Shown in pieces: positions 10,625 to 20,510 of a stretch of DNA of 42,683 nucleotides; position 1 is the stretch's first letter; every line of letters begins with the position of its first letter. The notes under the pieces are model-generated. The model saw only the letters and a program-made list of their open reading frames with translations. It searched no databases and was not told the origin of the DNA. The position numbers and the translations under genes are program-made. The stretch spans positions 1 to 42,683 of the forward strand of contig JNEM01006293.1 of assembly GCA_000697335.1 (NCBI GenBank), given 5' to 3'. The DNA is from Conidiobolus incongruus B7586 (lineage: Eukaryota; Entomophthoromycota; Entomophthoromycetes; Entomophthorales; Conidiobolaceae).

Positions 10625-10734
10625 TCTATAACTATTATTAAAATGTATAAAATGCTTAAAAAAATCAAGTTTGGGTTTATTATGAATAAATATATTTTGA
10701 AAAATCCAAGACTAAGAAAAATATCAAATTCAAT

Positions 10735-10829
10735 CGCTCCCAACGGGGTTCGAACCCGTGACCTTCGCGTGTCCAAGTATAAGTTGTTCACTTATAAGCA
10801 CGACGCATTAACCACTTTGCTATAGGAGC
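10735..10829 (-). tRNA. tRNA-Ile (UAU) with a 20-nt intron
   Basis: Acceptor arms GCTCCTA and TGGGAGC pair over 7 bp. The T arm is ACGGG-TTCGAAC-CCCGT. The anticodon loop CTTATA is interrupted one base after anticodon UAU by an intron of about 20 nt containing ACTTATAC, which can pair with the anticodon, the usual pre-tRNA arrangement. The exon parts resemble other fungal Ile-UAU tRNAs. The base at the discriminator position is G on this reading, whereas A is usual for Ile; the variable loop also seems slightly long. tRNA-Tyr is excluded by the anticodon. Confidence 0.85.
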
Positions 10830-12023
10830 TTAACAATCCCTCAAATTGATCTTTAATATTCCAATTCTGAAAAATTTTTTTCTAAATATTTAATATTTTG
10901 CCATTTTTGTTTTGTAATTAGTTTGTTTATAATTTTGTAAATTTTTTAAACTTCAGTAATCTTTGTATCACAATTTTCCTCTTATTTATTTTTCTTTACT
11001 CCTTTTGTTTTTTTAATTTTTTACAATCTTATATTTCCTATAAATTAATCTCTTATTTAATTAAAATTTCATTAATGTTCCTATATTAAAATCAAATTAA
11101 ATATATATGATATCGGGTTATTATATTAATAAAAGTACCAATTAATAATATGATAATATTTTCATTTATACATTTTATACATTGATTTAATACCTATTAT
11201 AAAATTTATAAATTTTATCAACCTATATTAATTTTGGTTTACCTTTGAATATTCATCAAACACCCAATAACCAATGAATATTATCCAATTTTATATATCT
11301 ATAGACGGAGTTTGATTATTATCAGATAGGAGTAAAATACTCTAGAATATAACTGTAGACAATTAATTTAATATAAATATATTAAGATTTTATGGAATTT
11401 AATTAAATTCACAATTTATCAACTTTTTCATTATCTGGTAGTATTAATTGATGAATTGATAGTTTAGAAATTGGTTATGAGATTGATTAAAGATTAAAAT
11501 TGAGTTGCTCAAAGTTTCAATCTTTCTATTGATACTATAGAATTGATTGAATCAATGCTAAAATAAAATCTAATACTACTATCCAAATTCTATATAAAAA
11601 ATCACAACAATATAATTTGGGATGATAATCCAAACAATGTGGTAGGAAAGTGGATCTTGAACACTTAATTTTCCAAATCTCTGATAATAGAGTCAAACCT
11701 GATATCAACTGATAGAGTATTGGATTTTTTCAATCAATGATATCAATTGTATTAAATCCCATAAGAATTTGGATATGATTTGCAAATTGATCATAAAATG
11801 CAGTCAACTTGTAATGATTGATTCTCATTATTATTATTTGGAAAAAATTTGAAATTGACATATTTGGATTAATTTTTTTTCTTTGCTTATTATAACAAAA
11901 AAAAATCTAATATTTATTTGTATCATAACTTTTTGATTGATATTTAAAAACTTATTTTTTATTTTATAAATAAAATCTAACAAAAACATAATTTTAAAAA
12001 TTTGGACAAAATTAAAATAAAAA
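10830..12023. other. AT-rich intergenic region, no gene seen
   Basis: About 1.2 kb between the tRNA-Ile and the AOS1 start. Only stop-rich AT sequence was seen. Confidence 0.6.
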
Positions 12024-13731
12024 ATGACGGCTTCAGGAAGCGATGATGATATAATTATGATGGAAGTAGAACCAACTCCCACTAGTGCCAATAATAATAA
12101 CTTTGAAGAAGCTCCACAAGATACTGAGTATCTTAGTGAAAAGGATGAGGAACTTATGACTCCCATCAACAATATTACCAATGAAGAGGCGGAAATTTAC
12201 GATCGCCAAATTAGAGTTTGGGGTATGGAAGCCCAGAATAGGTAAATCATATAAAACTACTTTTTTATAAGATTAATTATCTCAATTTTATAGATTACGC
12301 AATTCCAACATATTAGTCATAGGCACCGGAGGACTAGGTCTCGAAGTACTAAAAAATTTAGTGTTGGCAGGAGTTGGTAAAATTACTATTGCAGACAGTG
12401 GTAAAGTAGATTTTGAAAGTTTGTCAAGTAATTATTACTTTCAGGTTGAGGATATTGGACAAGAGGTAATTTCTATGATAGAATAAATCGAAATATTTAT
12501 TGATTGGGCTTTAGAGAACTTTAATTTGTGTTAAATATTTACGTCATTTAAATCCTCGAGTAGTATTGTTTTGTTCAAGGATTCCAGAAACGCAATTTCA
12601 AAAGGATTACTTCGAACAATTCGATTTGGTCGTTTGTACGGGCTCTACGTTTGAAGAAATTGTAAGATTTATTTATAGCTATATATTAATAATTGGTTTT
12701 GAATAAGATGATCTAGTGTACATATAATATGAATTGTAGAGCTGCTAATGTTAAGTTTATTTGTGGCCAAACTTACGGTTTTTACGGTTATTGTTTTAAT
12801 GATCTTTTGAATCACGAATATGTTGAGTAAGTTTATGTATATATTATATTAATAAATACTATTTATTGATTTTTGTTTTAGAGAGAAAAAGATTAAAACA
12901 CCCGCTGGAGAATCTACAATTAAAACTCGTTTTAACGATCATTACTGCCATATGAATCATTTGATGGCAAAATGCTATCGTGGTATGATTAAAAATATAA
13001 CTAAGGAACTCTCTTCCACTTATATGGTTATCAGACGTAATTCATCAATTAATTTTATTCATCTTTGGTATTAATATTATATTTTAGTTATTTTAACCTT
13101 TGAATCGCTATACAATCGTCCACCTAGAACATCCTTAGATTACACTTATATGATTCGACTCAGAGAAGAGTTATTCGAACAGATGTTCGAAATTACAGAT
13201 TGTTTAATGGGTGAACTCACTAAACGATTACTTCCTGATTCTTTAGTCAAGTAAATATTTGTAATTAATATGAAATATATATCATATTAAATTGATTTAT
13301 TTAGAGAAGTTATGAAATTTGGTCAAGGTGAATTACTTCCAGTATGCTCCATTTTAGGTGGTGTCATGTCCCAAGAAGTTCTCAAAGTATTATCGGGTAA
13401 AGATCGCCCCATTTACAATATTTTCTGTATGGATGCAATGCAAAGTAAGTTCTTCATAACACGTTTTATTTATAGCTATATATTAATTATATTTATAGAC
13501 ATAGGCATTGTACACCAATGCATTCCATTACCTGAAGAGGAAGAGATCAAAGAATTGAGAGAATACACGATCAAAATACCCTCCCCCATTCATCAGCTCA
13601 TTGGAGGATTCAAGTCGGGATCAGGTATGGCGAATGGCCAACAAGGTGAAGATGGCGATAGCGACTACGACGATGATGACGATGACGAAGATGATGGTCC
13701 TCCCTCCAATATCAGTCATTTAATTGCATAA
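12024..13731 (+). CDS. AOS1: SUMO-activating enzyme subunit AOS1/SAE1
   Basis: Eight exons: 12024-12241, 12294-12465, 12515-12661, 12717-12826, 12882-13036, 13088-13250, 13305-13444 and 13499-13731. They join in frame to 445 residues. Landmarks are EAEIYDRQIRVWGMEAQNR, the nucleotide-fold loop GTGGLG at residues 83-88, LVLAGVGKITIAD, CRAANVKFICGQTYGFYGY and LGGVMSQEVLK. This is the adenylation-half subunit that pairs with UBA2 to activate SUMO; the family has no catalytic cysteine. Usual length is about 345 residues; the surplus is a roughly 55-residue acidic N-terminal extension and a C-terminal acidic tail. NAE1/ULA1 is less likely because the TYGFYGY motif and overall spacing are those of AOS1. 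Confidence 0.93.
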
Positions 13732-14252
13732 ATCCATTTTAGTTTTTTTATTCATTAATATAAATTTCATAAGTTTTTATTAAAATTTTTATTCAATTTA
13801 CATTTTGATTTGATATCTTATTAAGCGATAAAATAATAACTAATACAAATTTTATCTAAGTTTTTAAATTCTAATGTCGGTGTAATATAAATTTAATAAC
13901 AAAAGAATAATAACATCTGAATAAATCTTGATAAAATGATTATTTTTGATGATAAAAGTATCATAAATTTTATTTGGATATTTTGAAAAACCATAACTTG
14001 AGTTTTAAATTGAAAATAAGATAAAGAATTGAATTACATCACAAGGGATAAGTTCATTTATTAAATGTAAATAATAATTCCCATCCAACATCTCTTTCTT
14101 TTAATTGAAAATATAAATAATAGCCATAATTAATAATGAACCACAACGATGGAAGAAGTAATTTTGATTTAAATAAATTTAATGAATTTTGACCGAATGA
14201 TGAAGAGTTAAAATTTACTTTTCAAGAGAAGATCTTATTTAACAATTTGTAT
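13732..14252. other. AOS1-GCP2 intergenic; possible old 5' exon of GCP2
   Basis: AT-rich. From an ATG at 14136 a frame reads MNHNDGRSNFDLNKF, meets one TGA at 14190-14192, then continues PNDEELKFTFQEKILF directly in frame into the GCP2 start at 14253. It may be 5' untranslated sequence or a former coding extension. Confidence 0.4.
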
Positions 14253-16672
14253 ATGCATAGTAATCATTAATATATTACTATAGTATTGTATATTTATAAT
14301 CCTTTAGACTCTATTGCTGAAATATCGCCAAATACATCCGATAAGTCTTCATTTTATTTACGTAGCTCTGAGTTGGAAAATTTCGATTTTTCGGAACTTT
14401 CAGAGCCTGATCAAATTCTACTTTTGTTGGAGGACGTTATAAATATCTTACTAGGGGTAGATGGTCAATTTATCGGATTCAACATTGATGAAGGCACTTT
14501 CACCGCAGAATTGTTGACGAGTCCTCAAATACCTGTTAAATATCACACTATTTTGGAGCAGATTACGAAGGGAGGGATCTATAGATACAATATCCAAAAT
14601 TATATAGACAAATTTTCGCAATATAAGTATGGTTTAATTCATCAAGCGCTTTCAGGAGCTGTGCAGCAGTTGTTACATGATTATTATCTTTTGATCAACC
14701 AGTTAGAATTTCAAGTAAAAACTAAAAAAATTACCAATTTGTCCCAATTAATCTATTATTTGAATTCTAATTTGTTGATTTTGGAATATTTGACAAAATT
14801 GTTGTCCAAGTTTACTATGAGGAGTTCTGATGACGATGAACAAACTGAACCTCTGATAGGTAGTCAGGTTTTGGATTATCTTTATGAGCAAATGATTCAG
14901 ATGAGTGGGTTAGTTAACTTATTCATTGTCTATTATTTAACATAATAATAATTTTTCATTTAGATTTTCTACAATTAAAAGTCTATATGGATATCTACTA
15001 TCTCAAGCCATCATCCCATACCTCTCCATGACATATAGCTGGATCTATCGCGCAGAGTTAACCGATCCTTTCTCTGAATTTATAGTCTTTATGAAAGATA
15101 ACGAAAATGCCAAAGCAAACACTTCGTCCCCTCGAATTGAGAACCAAGATGAGCCACATCCATCCGAAGTGATCAATCCCGATGATTTCGATTTTAATTC
15201 CAATAAAATTCCCAAATTTATGGATACTTTGGTGGATAAAATATGGCTTAGCGGCAAACATTTATTGTTGTTGAAGAGTTGTGGCATTCGGTTGGATACT
15301 TCAATTGAGCAGCAGTTACCAGAAATTTCTAACGGAAGGATTCAAACACCTGAGTAAGTTTTGATTTGATTCATATTATTGATTTATTATTTAATCATTT
15401 GATTAATAGTTATATCGAAGCCATTGACCATGCCTATTCTTACGCTAACACAGCTCTACTTAATTATATATTCCAACAAGAAAATTTGTTGGATCGATTA
15501 TTGTAATATTATAAAGGTATCATAAACTAGTATAATAACAACTAATATATATGCTGATTTAGATCTCTTAAGCATTACTTCTTATTAGATCAATCTGACT
15601 TTATTACTCACTTCATAGATTTATGTCAGGAGGATTTACAAAAAGTACGATCCAAAATCAATCATAGAAAAATCCAATCTATACTGGATTTGGCTTTAAG
15701 GAATCCGTCATCTGTCAATGCTTTTGATCCCTATCGTGAGGATATTCGTGTTGAATTTAAGAAGACTAGTTTGATTGACCAAGTCAAACGAGTTCTTAAA
15801 CAGGATCCACTGTTGGTCAAATACCTTGAAAATACGCCTCAATCGACACCACAGGAGATTCCTCTGACTGGATCGAGAGTGTATGATGCATTCCCTGATT
15901 CTAGAGACGATCAACAAGCAGTTGGCACCAGATTGCTAGGTAACATTGCTTATATTTAATTATCATTCAATAATGGTATTAATATAATAATTGATAAATA
16001 GGATATGAATCTCTCAGTTTCTCATACGATATCACATCTCCATTATCTATCATTATTCCACCATTAGCTCATTCCAAAAACCAATTAATATTCAGACAAC
16101 TCTTCCAAGTGAAGTACTGCGAATTGGAATTAATTGACAGTTGGGTATACTATGCCAAACTCATTCGCAATACCCGACTCCCCAAACAATTCGTTACGAT
16201 TCAGTCACTGAGGTACAGAATGCTCAACTTTGTCCAACTGTTAGAAAATTATCTGACAGCGGAAGCGATCGAACCCAATTCCATAAAATTGAACGAAAAA
16301 CTCAAATCAGTAACATTTGCTGATGATGTCATGAAATACCACGACGAATTCTTAAACATGTGCCTAATCCAATCGATGTTAGTGTATCCTCACCTACTCA
16401 CCACACTCAACCAACTTCTTGAAACGATCACTCAATTCAGTCGGTACCTCAATGATACGCTCTTCGACCAGCTGATCAAATTAGAGCGCAATGAACTGAA
16501 CATGAACTTTGATCAGTTGAATTTGGACCCAATTTTCGATTTGGAAAAACAGTTTTTGCATAGATTGCCCCAGTTTATTAAGAGCTTGAAGAAATTGAGT
16601 ATCAGTGATTTAGGCCATTTATCACTAATGAATTTGGCTGTTAAGTTGGATTTTAATGAAATTTATGAATAA
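14253..16672 (+). CDS. Gamma-tubulin complex component 2 (GCP2/Spc97/Alp4)
   Basis: Six exons: 14253-14259, 14308-14908, 14964-15353, 15410-15502, 15563-15939 and 16002-16672. They join in consistent phase to 712 residues. Family landmarks are LEDVINILLGVDGQFI near the N-terminus, YGLIHQALSGAVQQLLHDY, WIYRAELTDPFSEFIV, YIEAIDHAYSYANTALLNYI, SLKHYFLLDQSDFITHFIDL, and a C-terminal half with LRYRMLNFVQLLENYL and DVMKYHDEFLNMCL. These match GCP2 better than GCP3-6. The protein builds the gamma-tubulin small complex at the spindle pole body. The first exon is only 7 nt (Met-His). A longer start at 14136 would require reading through a TGA, so the start is uncertain. Confidence 0.88.
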
Positions 16673-17240
16673 ATTTTTCTGTTGAATTATTTCAAACTTA
16701 TTGTTTACATAATGATACAAGATAAATTAATAATCGCTATATTTTATTTATGACGCTTTAATTGATATCATGGTTAAGTACAACGTTTTCTATATTATAT
16801 TTAATAATATTTACGATACCATTATATCAGTTCTGGATTACGCTAAATTTAACCATCAAGTATTAAAATTTGAAAATGTGTAAATATTTTCTATGAAATA
16901 TTGATTAAAATCCCAATTGGAATGAACTTGAAAAAATATTTTGGCGATATTCTGTATTGAATAAATGACTATTTTAGATATAATAAAGTATAAATTTCAT
17001 AATGAATTAGGTATAATACTACAGGATAGATCAAAATAAAAATATATTTTGAGAAAAAAATATCAAATTTTGTGGTATAAAGAGTATTTTGAAAAATCAA
17101 AGGTGGAATAAATAACTATTTGATGTGATATTAATTTTAAGCAATAATAATAATATGATGATGATAGTGTTTGAAATAAATATTGTAAACAATAAAATAT
17201 TTAGATAAATATGTTTGAATATGATTCAAATTCTAGTCAA
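16673..17240. other. AT-rich intergenic region
   Basis: No gene seen between GCP2 and the GC-rich island. Confidence 0.6.
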
Positions 17241-17780
17241 TTTATGAAAATTATATCGCGGCTATTAGCTCTTGAAGCGTCATCGAGGACACTGACACAG
17301 CTATTGTATAAGCCAAGCTGTGAAGCATGACACCTACGAACTGAGGTAGGCCACCAATGATCAGTTCTCTAGCCAACCAGCAAGATTAATTGTAAACGGG
17401 GCGCTGAAGAGAGTGGCTAGACCAGTTGCAGCAGCGGCGGTGCGAGGGGCTGGTATGCTAACGGGACGGAGTTACAGATATCAGTAGAAACGAGTGTAGA
17501 GAGAGTAAAGGAAGGCAACTCAGGTGGAGCTATAGGCGGCTACTTGGGGATATTAAGAGAGCGGACTTTGAGTAGGAAAAGGTTTATTTTTAAAAAGAAA
17601 AGAGCAAAAAGTCCTCCGTAGCATTGAGTGAAGAGGGTTGGCATAAGTAATTATGACGAAATAATAATTAGGCGAAAGGGGCATGTGCATGATGAGATGT
17701 TACCATGGTCTAAGTTGGATGATACATGATTTGGTGGTGATTTTGAGTCAAAAAAGGTATCAATCAGATAACAATTAACA
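17241..17780 (+). other. Unexplained GC-rich island; candidate structured RNA or inserted sequence
   Basis: About 500 bp with base composition close to balanced, against roughly three-quarters A+T around it. On plus, 17465-17640 is strongly purine-rich. Short frames exist on both strands: plus 17350-17487 reads RLIVNGALKRVARPVAAAAV and on to YRYQ stop; minus 17385-17253 reads LARELIIGGLPQFVGVMLHS and on to a TAA. Neither matches a family I know, and no intact long frame exists. I looked for RNase P, RNase MRP, SRP, telomerase and spliceosomal RNA signatures and found none that convinced. The AAAAAGTCCTCC at 17606-17617 only faintly recalls the RNase MRP CR-I box. Strand is assigned arbitrarily. 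Confidence 0.4.
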
Positions 17781-17793
17781 CAAATTGAATGGA

Positions 17794-17866
17794 ACCAACA
17801 AACTCAATCAATAGAGCGTAAAGCTCTTAGTCACAAGGTTGTGGGTTCGACCCCCACATGTTTGGT
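17794..17866 (+). tRNA. tRNA-Lys (CUU)-like sequence, probably degenerate
   Basis: The T arm is perfect (GTGGG-TTCGACC-CCCAC), the D region CTCAATCAATAGAGC resembles tRNA-Lys, and the loop CTCTTAG would give anticodon CUU. The acceptor arms (ACCAACA against TGTTTGGT) pair only partly, the D loop lacks the GG pair, and the anticodon stem pairs poorly. A decayed tRNA-Lys gene or a tRNA-derived tail of the GC-rich island is more likely than a working tRNA. Confidence 0.5.
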
Positions 17867-18167
17867 GTAAAGATTCCTATATTAATCTTATACTATTATA
17901 TCTTTAATTTTTATATTTATTTTGATGCTTTTTTATCAATATATTTCATAATTTCTAATACTATAAATACAGTTAATACTTTGTTAATATCCAATCAAAT
18001 TTTATTTAATATGTTGAATATTATTATAAATTATTGGCAAATAGTAAATCAAAAATATATTAATATTAATTGAGCATAAAATAATTTTTATTGAATTATT
18101 TACTAACGAATATTAAATCATTCAAATTCAACTCTATTATTAAATTAAATTGATATTGAAATAGAAA
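17867..18167. other. AT-rich intergenic region
   Basis: No gene seen; this is the 3' side of the J-protein gene. Confidence 0.6.
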
Positions 18168-18845
18168 TTAATTATTAAAATAATCCTCAATAAATTTTTT
18201 GATTCTTTCTCTAGAAGTCATTGAGAGCGCTAGAGCCCTTACTCTCCTATATGTTTCTTCGGCTTGCTCGAACCTTCGATTGCGCTCCTCTACCAGATTA
18301 CGGCGTGTGTACTCGAATCGGTAGTATTGCATCACGAGACATACTGCTGCTACCGCTAGGATCCATGTGACTACCAGCTGGTTGGAACCATAGATCGGTG
18401 CGTGCGAAGTGTATGCCGTATTCGTTTCTCCATTGTAAGGACCTCCAGGGTATACGGTATGATGCTTGAAACTGTTGAATTGACGAAATTCTGTATTAAA
18501 ATTTTTCCTGAGTAGTAAATTTTTGTCTCTGAGTCGTTTTAGCTCTTTGTAGCTTTTAATGATTTGTATAAGTTTTTCTTTTTTTTGAGTTGCTGACAGC
18601 GTCGATCCATGGCGATTGGTGTCAGGGTGCAGTTCAAAGCACAGTCTGCGGTATGATGCTTGAATTTCTTCGAAAGTTGCTCCAGGCTTCACTTGGAGCG
18701 TTTTGTAAAGAGCTTCTCGACTGTCTCTATGATATGCGAAGTGGCGACGTTGCATTACTGTATGAGTGTTGTAAATGATAGAAGATTGATATAAAGTAAA
18801 TTGGCCATATCTCAATATTAAAAGAGATGAATTTAACGATGCCAT
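18168..18845 (-). CDS. Mitochondrial J-domain protein, DNAJC30-like
   Basis: Single exon, 225 residues. Residues 1-40 are rich in Ser, Leu, Arg and Tyr with few acids and fit a mitochondrial presequence (MQRRHFAYHR at the end). A J domain follows at about 44-108: YKTLQVKPGATFEEIQASYR, the HPD tripeptide at 73-75 that stimulates Hsp70 ATPase, and KSYKELKRLRDK. A hydrophobic segment at about 157-175 (LVVTWILAVAAVCLVMQYY) is a single membrane span, followed by an Arg/Glu-rich helix. Presequence, J domain, linker and one C-terminal span is the DNAJC30-type layout in the inner membrane. Exact orthology is not shown. Confidence 0.8.
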   Translation of the reverse strand: MASLNSSLLILRYGQFTLYQSSIIYNTHTVMQRRHFAYHRDSREALYKTLQVKPGATFEEIQASYRRLCFELHPDTNRHGSTLSATQKKEKLIQIIKSYKELKRLRDKNLLLRKNFNTEFRQFNSFKHHTVYPGGPYNGETNTAYTSHAPIYGSNQLVVTWILAVAAVCLVMQYYRFEYTRRNLVEERNRRFEQAEETYRRVRALALSMTSRERIKKFIEDYFNN

Positions 18846-19490
18846 ATTTAATATAACTGAACGTAATTATATAAAAAATAATTTTGATGATTTTACGGGG
18901 GAAAATCAATTAATTGAATTTTAATGAAATGATCAAATTGGACTGCTCATTCTATTCCCTTTGTCGAATTTTATTCAAATTATGGGAATTCAATCAATTC
19001 CTAATAGTTTGAGTTGGATTCATCACATAAAATTGTTTGAACATTTATAAAGAATAGTATTAGAATACAGTTAGCTATAAAATGTATTGATTTATTATAA
19101 TATACTATAATATCATTGAAACTTATATTGATTATAAATCAATATTCATAATTAAATAATAATTAAAATTAATTCATTAAAATAGAATGCAAAATATGAT
19201 ATAAAATTTCAAATTAAGAGATTCATACAAAGTATAATTTTTAAGTTAATTTTATAGGAAATAATAAGATAAATAGTTACTTGATTAAATTTGATATTTA
19301 TCAAAATATGTTAATTTGTAACTTAGATAATTATATCTAACTTTGTACTAATTATATTGTAAAGGGATTAATTTGCTATTTTAGATTTGAAATATTTTCC
19401 AAAGTAATGGTATAATATCCTTATAGAATGTAAATATTTATATAAACTGAGTTTATTGTTATAGTAATAATTTAATATGGAGGATAATAT
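18846..19490. other. AT-rich intergenic region
   Basis: No gene seen between the two minus-strand mitochondrial genes. Confidence 0.6.
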
Positions 19491-20510
19491 TTATTGTTTA
19501 TTTGAATCGAATTTGGATAAAATTTCGGTGAAGGTATTTTCACTTAGCAACTTAGTAGCATCGGGCTGAGTGGGCTGCGATTTGTCATCTTTGTTCTGGT
19601 TGAGGAGGCTAAACTTGGCACCTCCGACATTCTTGAAGCGGCTTTGACCCAAACCAAATTGAACTCCCTGGCTGGGGTTGTTCTTCTTCAATCTGTCGAC
19701 AGATGTTCGGAAGGTTTGCAAAAAGTTGGTCATCATGACAGATGAATTTTGATCTATGTGGACAACATTGGGGGTGAGAGATAATCTGATGGAAATTTGG
19801 TTATCCAAAGATACATCAAAGTCGTTGACGTAGAAAGTGCGGAGAGAGTGGTTGTTAGCATCGACGAGACGTTCGGAGTTGAAGCCGAATGAATCGGAGT
19901 GAGAGGCCTGGTTGGATTTAGAACCAACAGTGAGGTGACAAGTGAAACCACTGACACCAACGACATAGGTGTGAGGGCCAGTCTTATTAAGGATTCTACC
20001 TTTAACTTCGGTCTTGGAGCCCAAATTGCTATAGTAAACCAAGGGAGCTTGAGTGGGCCTGGTTTCCAAGCTATCTGTAATATTGAGGAAATTCATCCAA
20101 GCTTTATCAACATCCGTGGCATTTTTCTTATATTCTTTCCATTCTTCTCTACGTTGGCCAGCCTCATTCAACAATTGCTTAAATTCTTTTTCAGTTAAGT
20201 AATGATAATATTTAGAAGTGCTGACTTGAACTCCCTTCCACTTAGAGCTGGCTGGAGTCCCGAAATTTTCGGCAAATTGTTTATTGTGAAGGATTTGGTG
20301 ATAGGCACCGTCAAAAGGAGTTAAACTTTCAGGAGTATCAATAGCTTGAACTGTGATGTAACCGGAACGCCAGGTAGTAGGTAAATTTCTCTTTAAACCC
20401 CAATCGCCTATCTTTTTGGCTTCGCCAAAAGTGCAGATGATTTGCTTGACCTTAGGGTCATATTGAGCAAATTTAGAATTTTTTAACAATTTAGCAAACG
20501 ATTGAGCCAT
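19491..20510 (-). CDS. MRP51: Mitochondrial small-subunit ribosomal protein Mrp51 (mS51)
   Basis: Single exon, 339 residues. The N-terminal block LLKNSKFAQYDPKVKQI, then GDWGLKRNLPTTWRSGYITV and IDTPESLTPF, is the signature of the fungal Mrp51 family, which sits in the small subunit of the mitochondrial ribosome and is linked to translation initiation of mitochondrial mRNAs. A central GVSGFTCHL block and a C-terminal GVQFGLGQSRF block also fit. Length agrees with the family (about 340). The family is essentially fungal, which helps place the organism. It shares orientation and compartment with the J protein 650 bp downstream, but the spacing excludes overlap. Confidence 0.88.
   Translation of the reverse strand: MAQSFAKLLKNSKFAQYDPKVKQIICTFGEAKKIGDWGLKRNLPTTWRSGYITVQAIDTPESLTPFDGAYHQILHNKQFAENFGTPASSKWKGVQVSTSKYYHYLTEKEFKQLLNEAGQRREEWKEYKKNATDVDKAWMNFLNITDSLETRPTQAPLVYYSNLGSKTEVKGRILNKTGPHTYVVGVSGFTCHLTVGSKSNQASHSDSFGFNSERLVDANNHSLRTFYVNDFDVSLDNQISIRLSLTPNVVHIDQNSSVMMTNFLQTFRTSVDRLKKNNPSQGVQFGLGQSRFKNVGGAKFSLLNQNKDDKSQPTQPDATKLLSENTFTEILSKFDSNKQ

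Noticed and set aside
17350-17487. Plus-strand frame with RLIVNGALKRVARPVAAAAV considered as a mitochondrial presequence or proteolipid gene.
   Set aside because: No ATG in frame, a stop after about 46 codons and no match to ATP9 or other proteolipids; kept only as part of the unexplained island.
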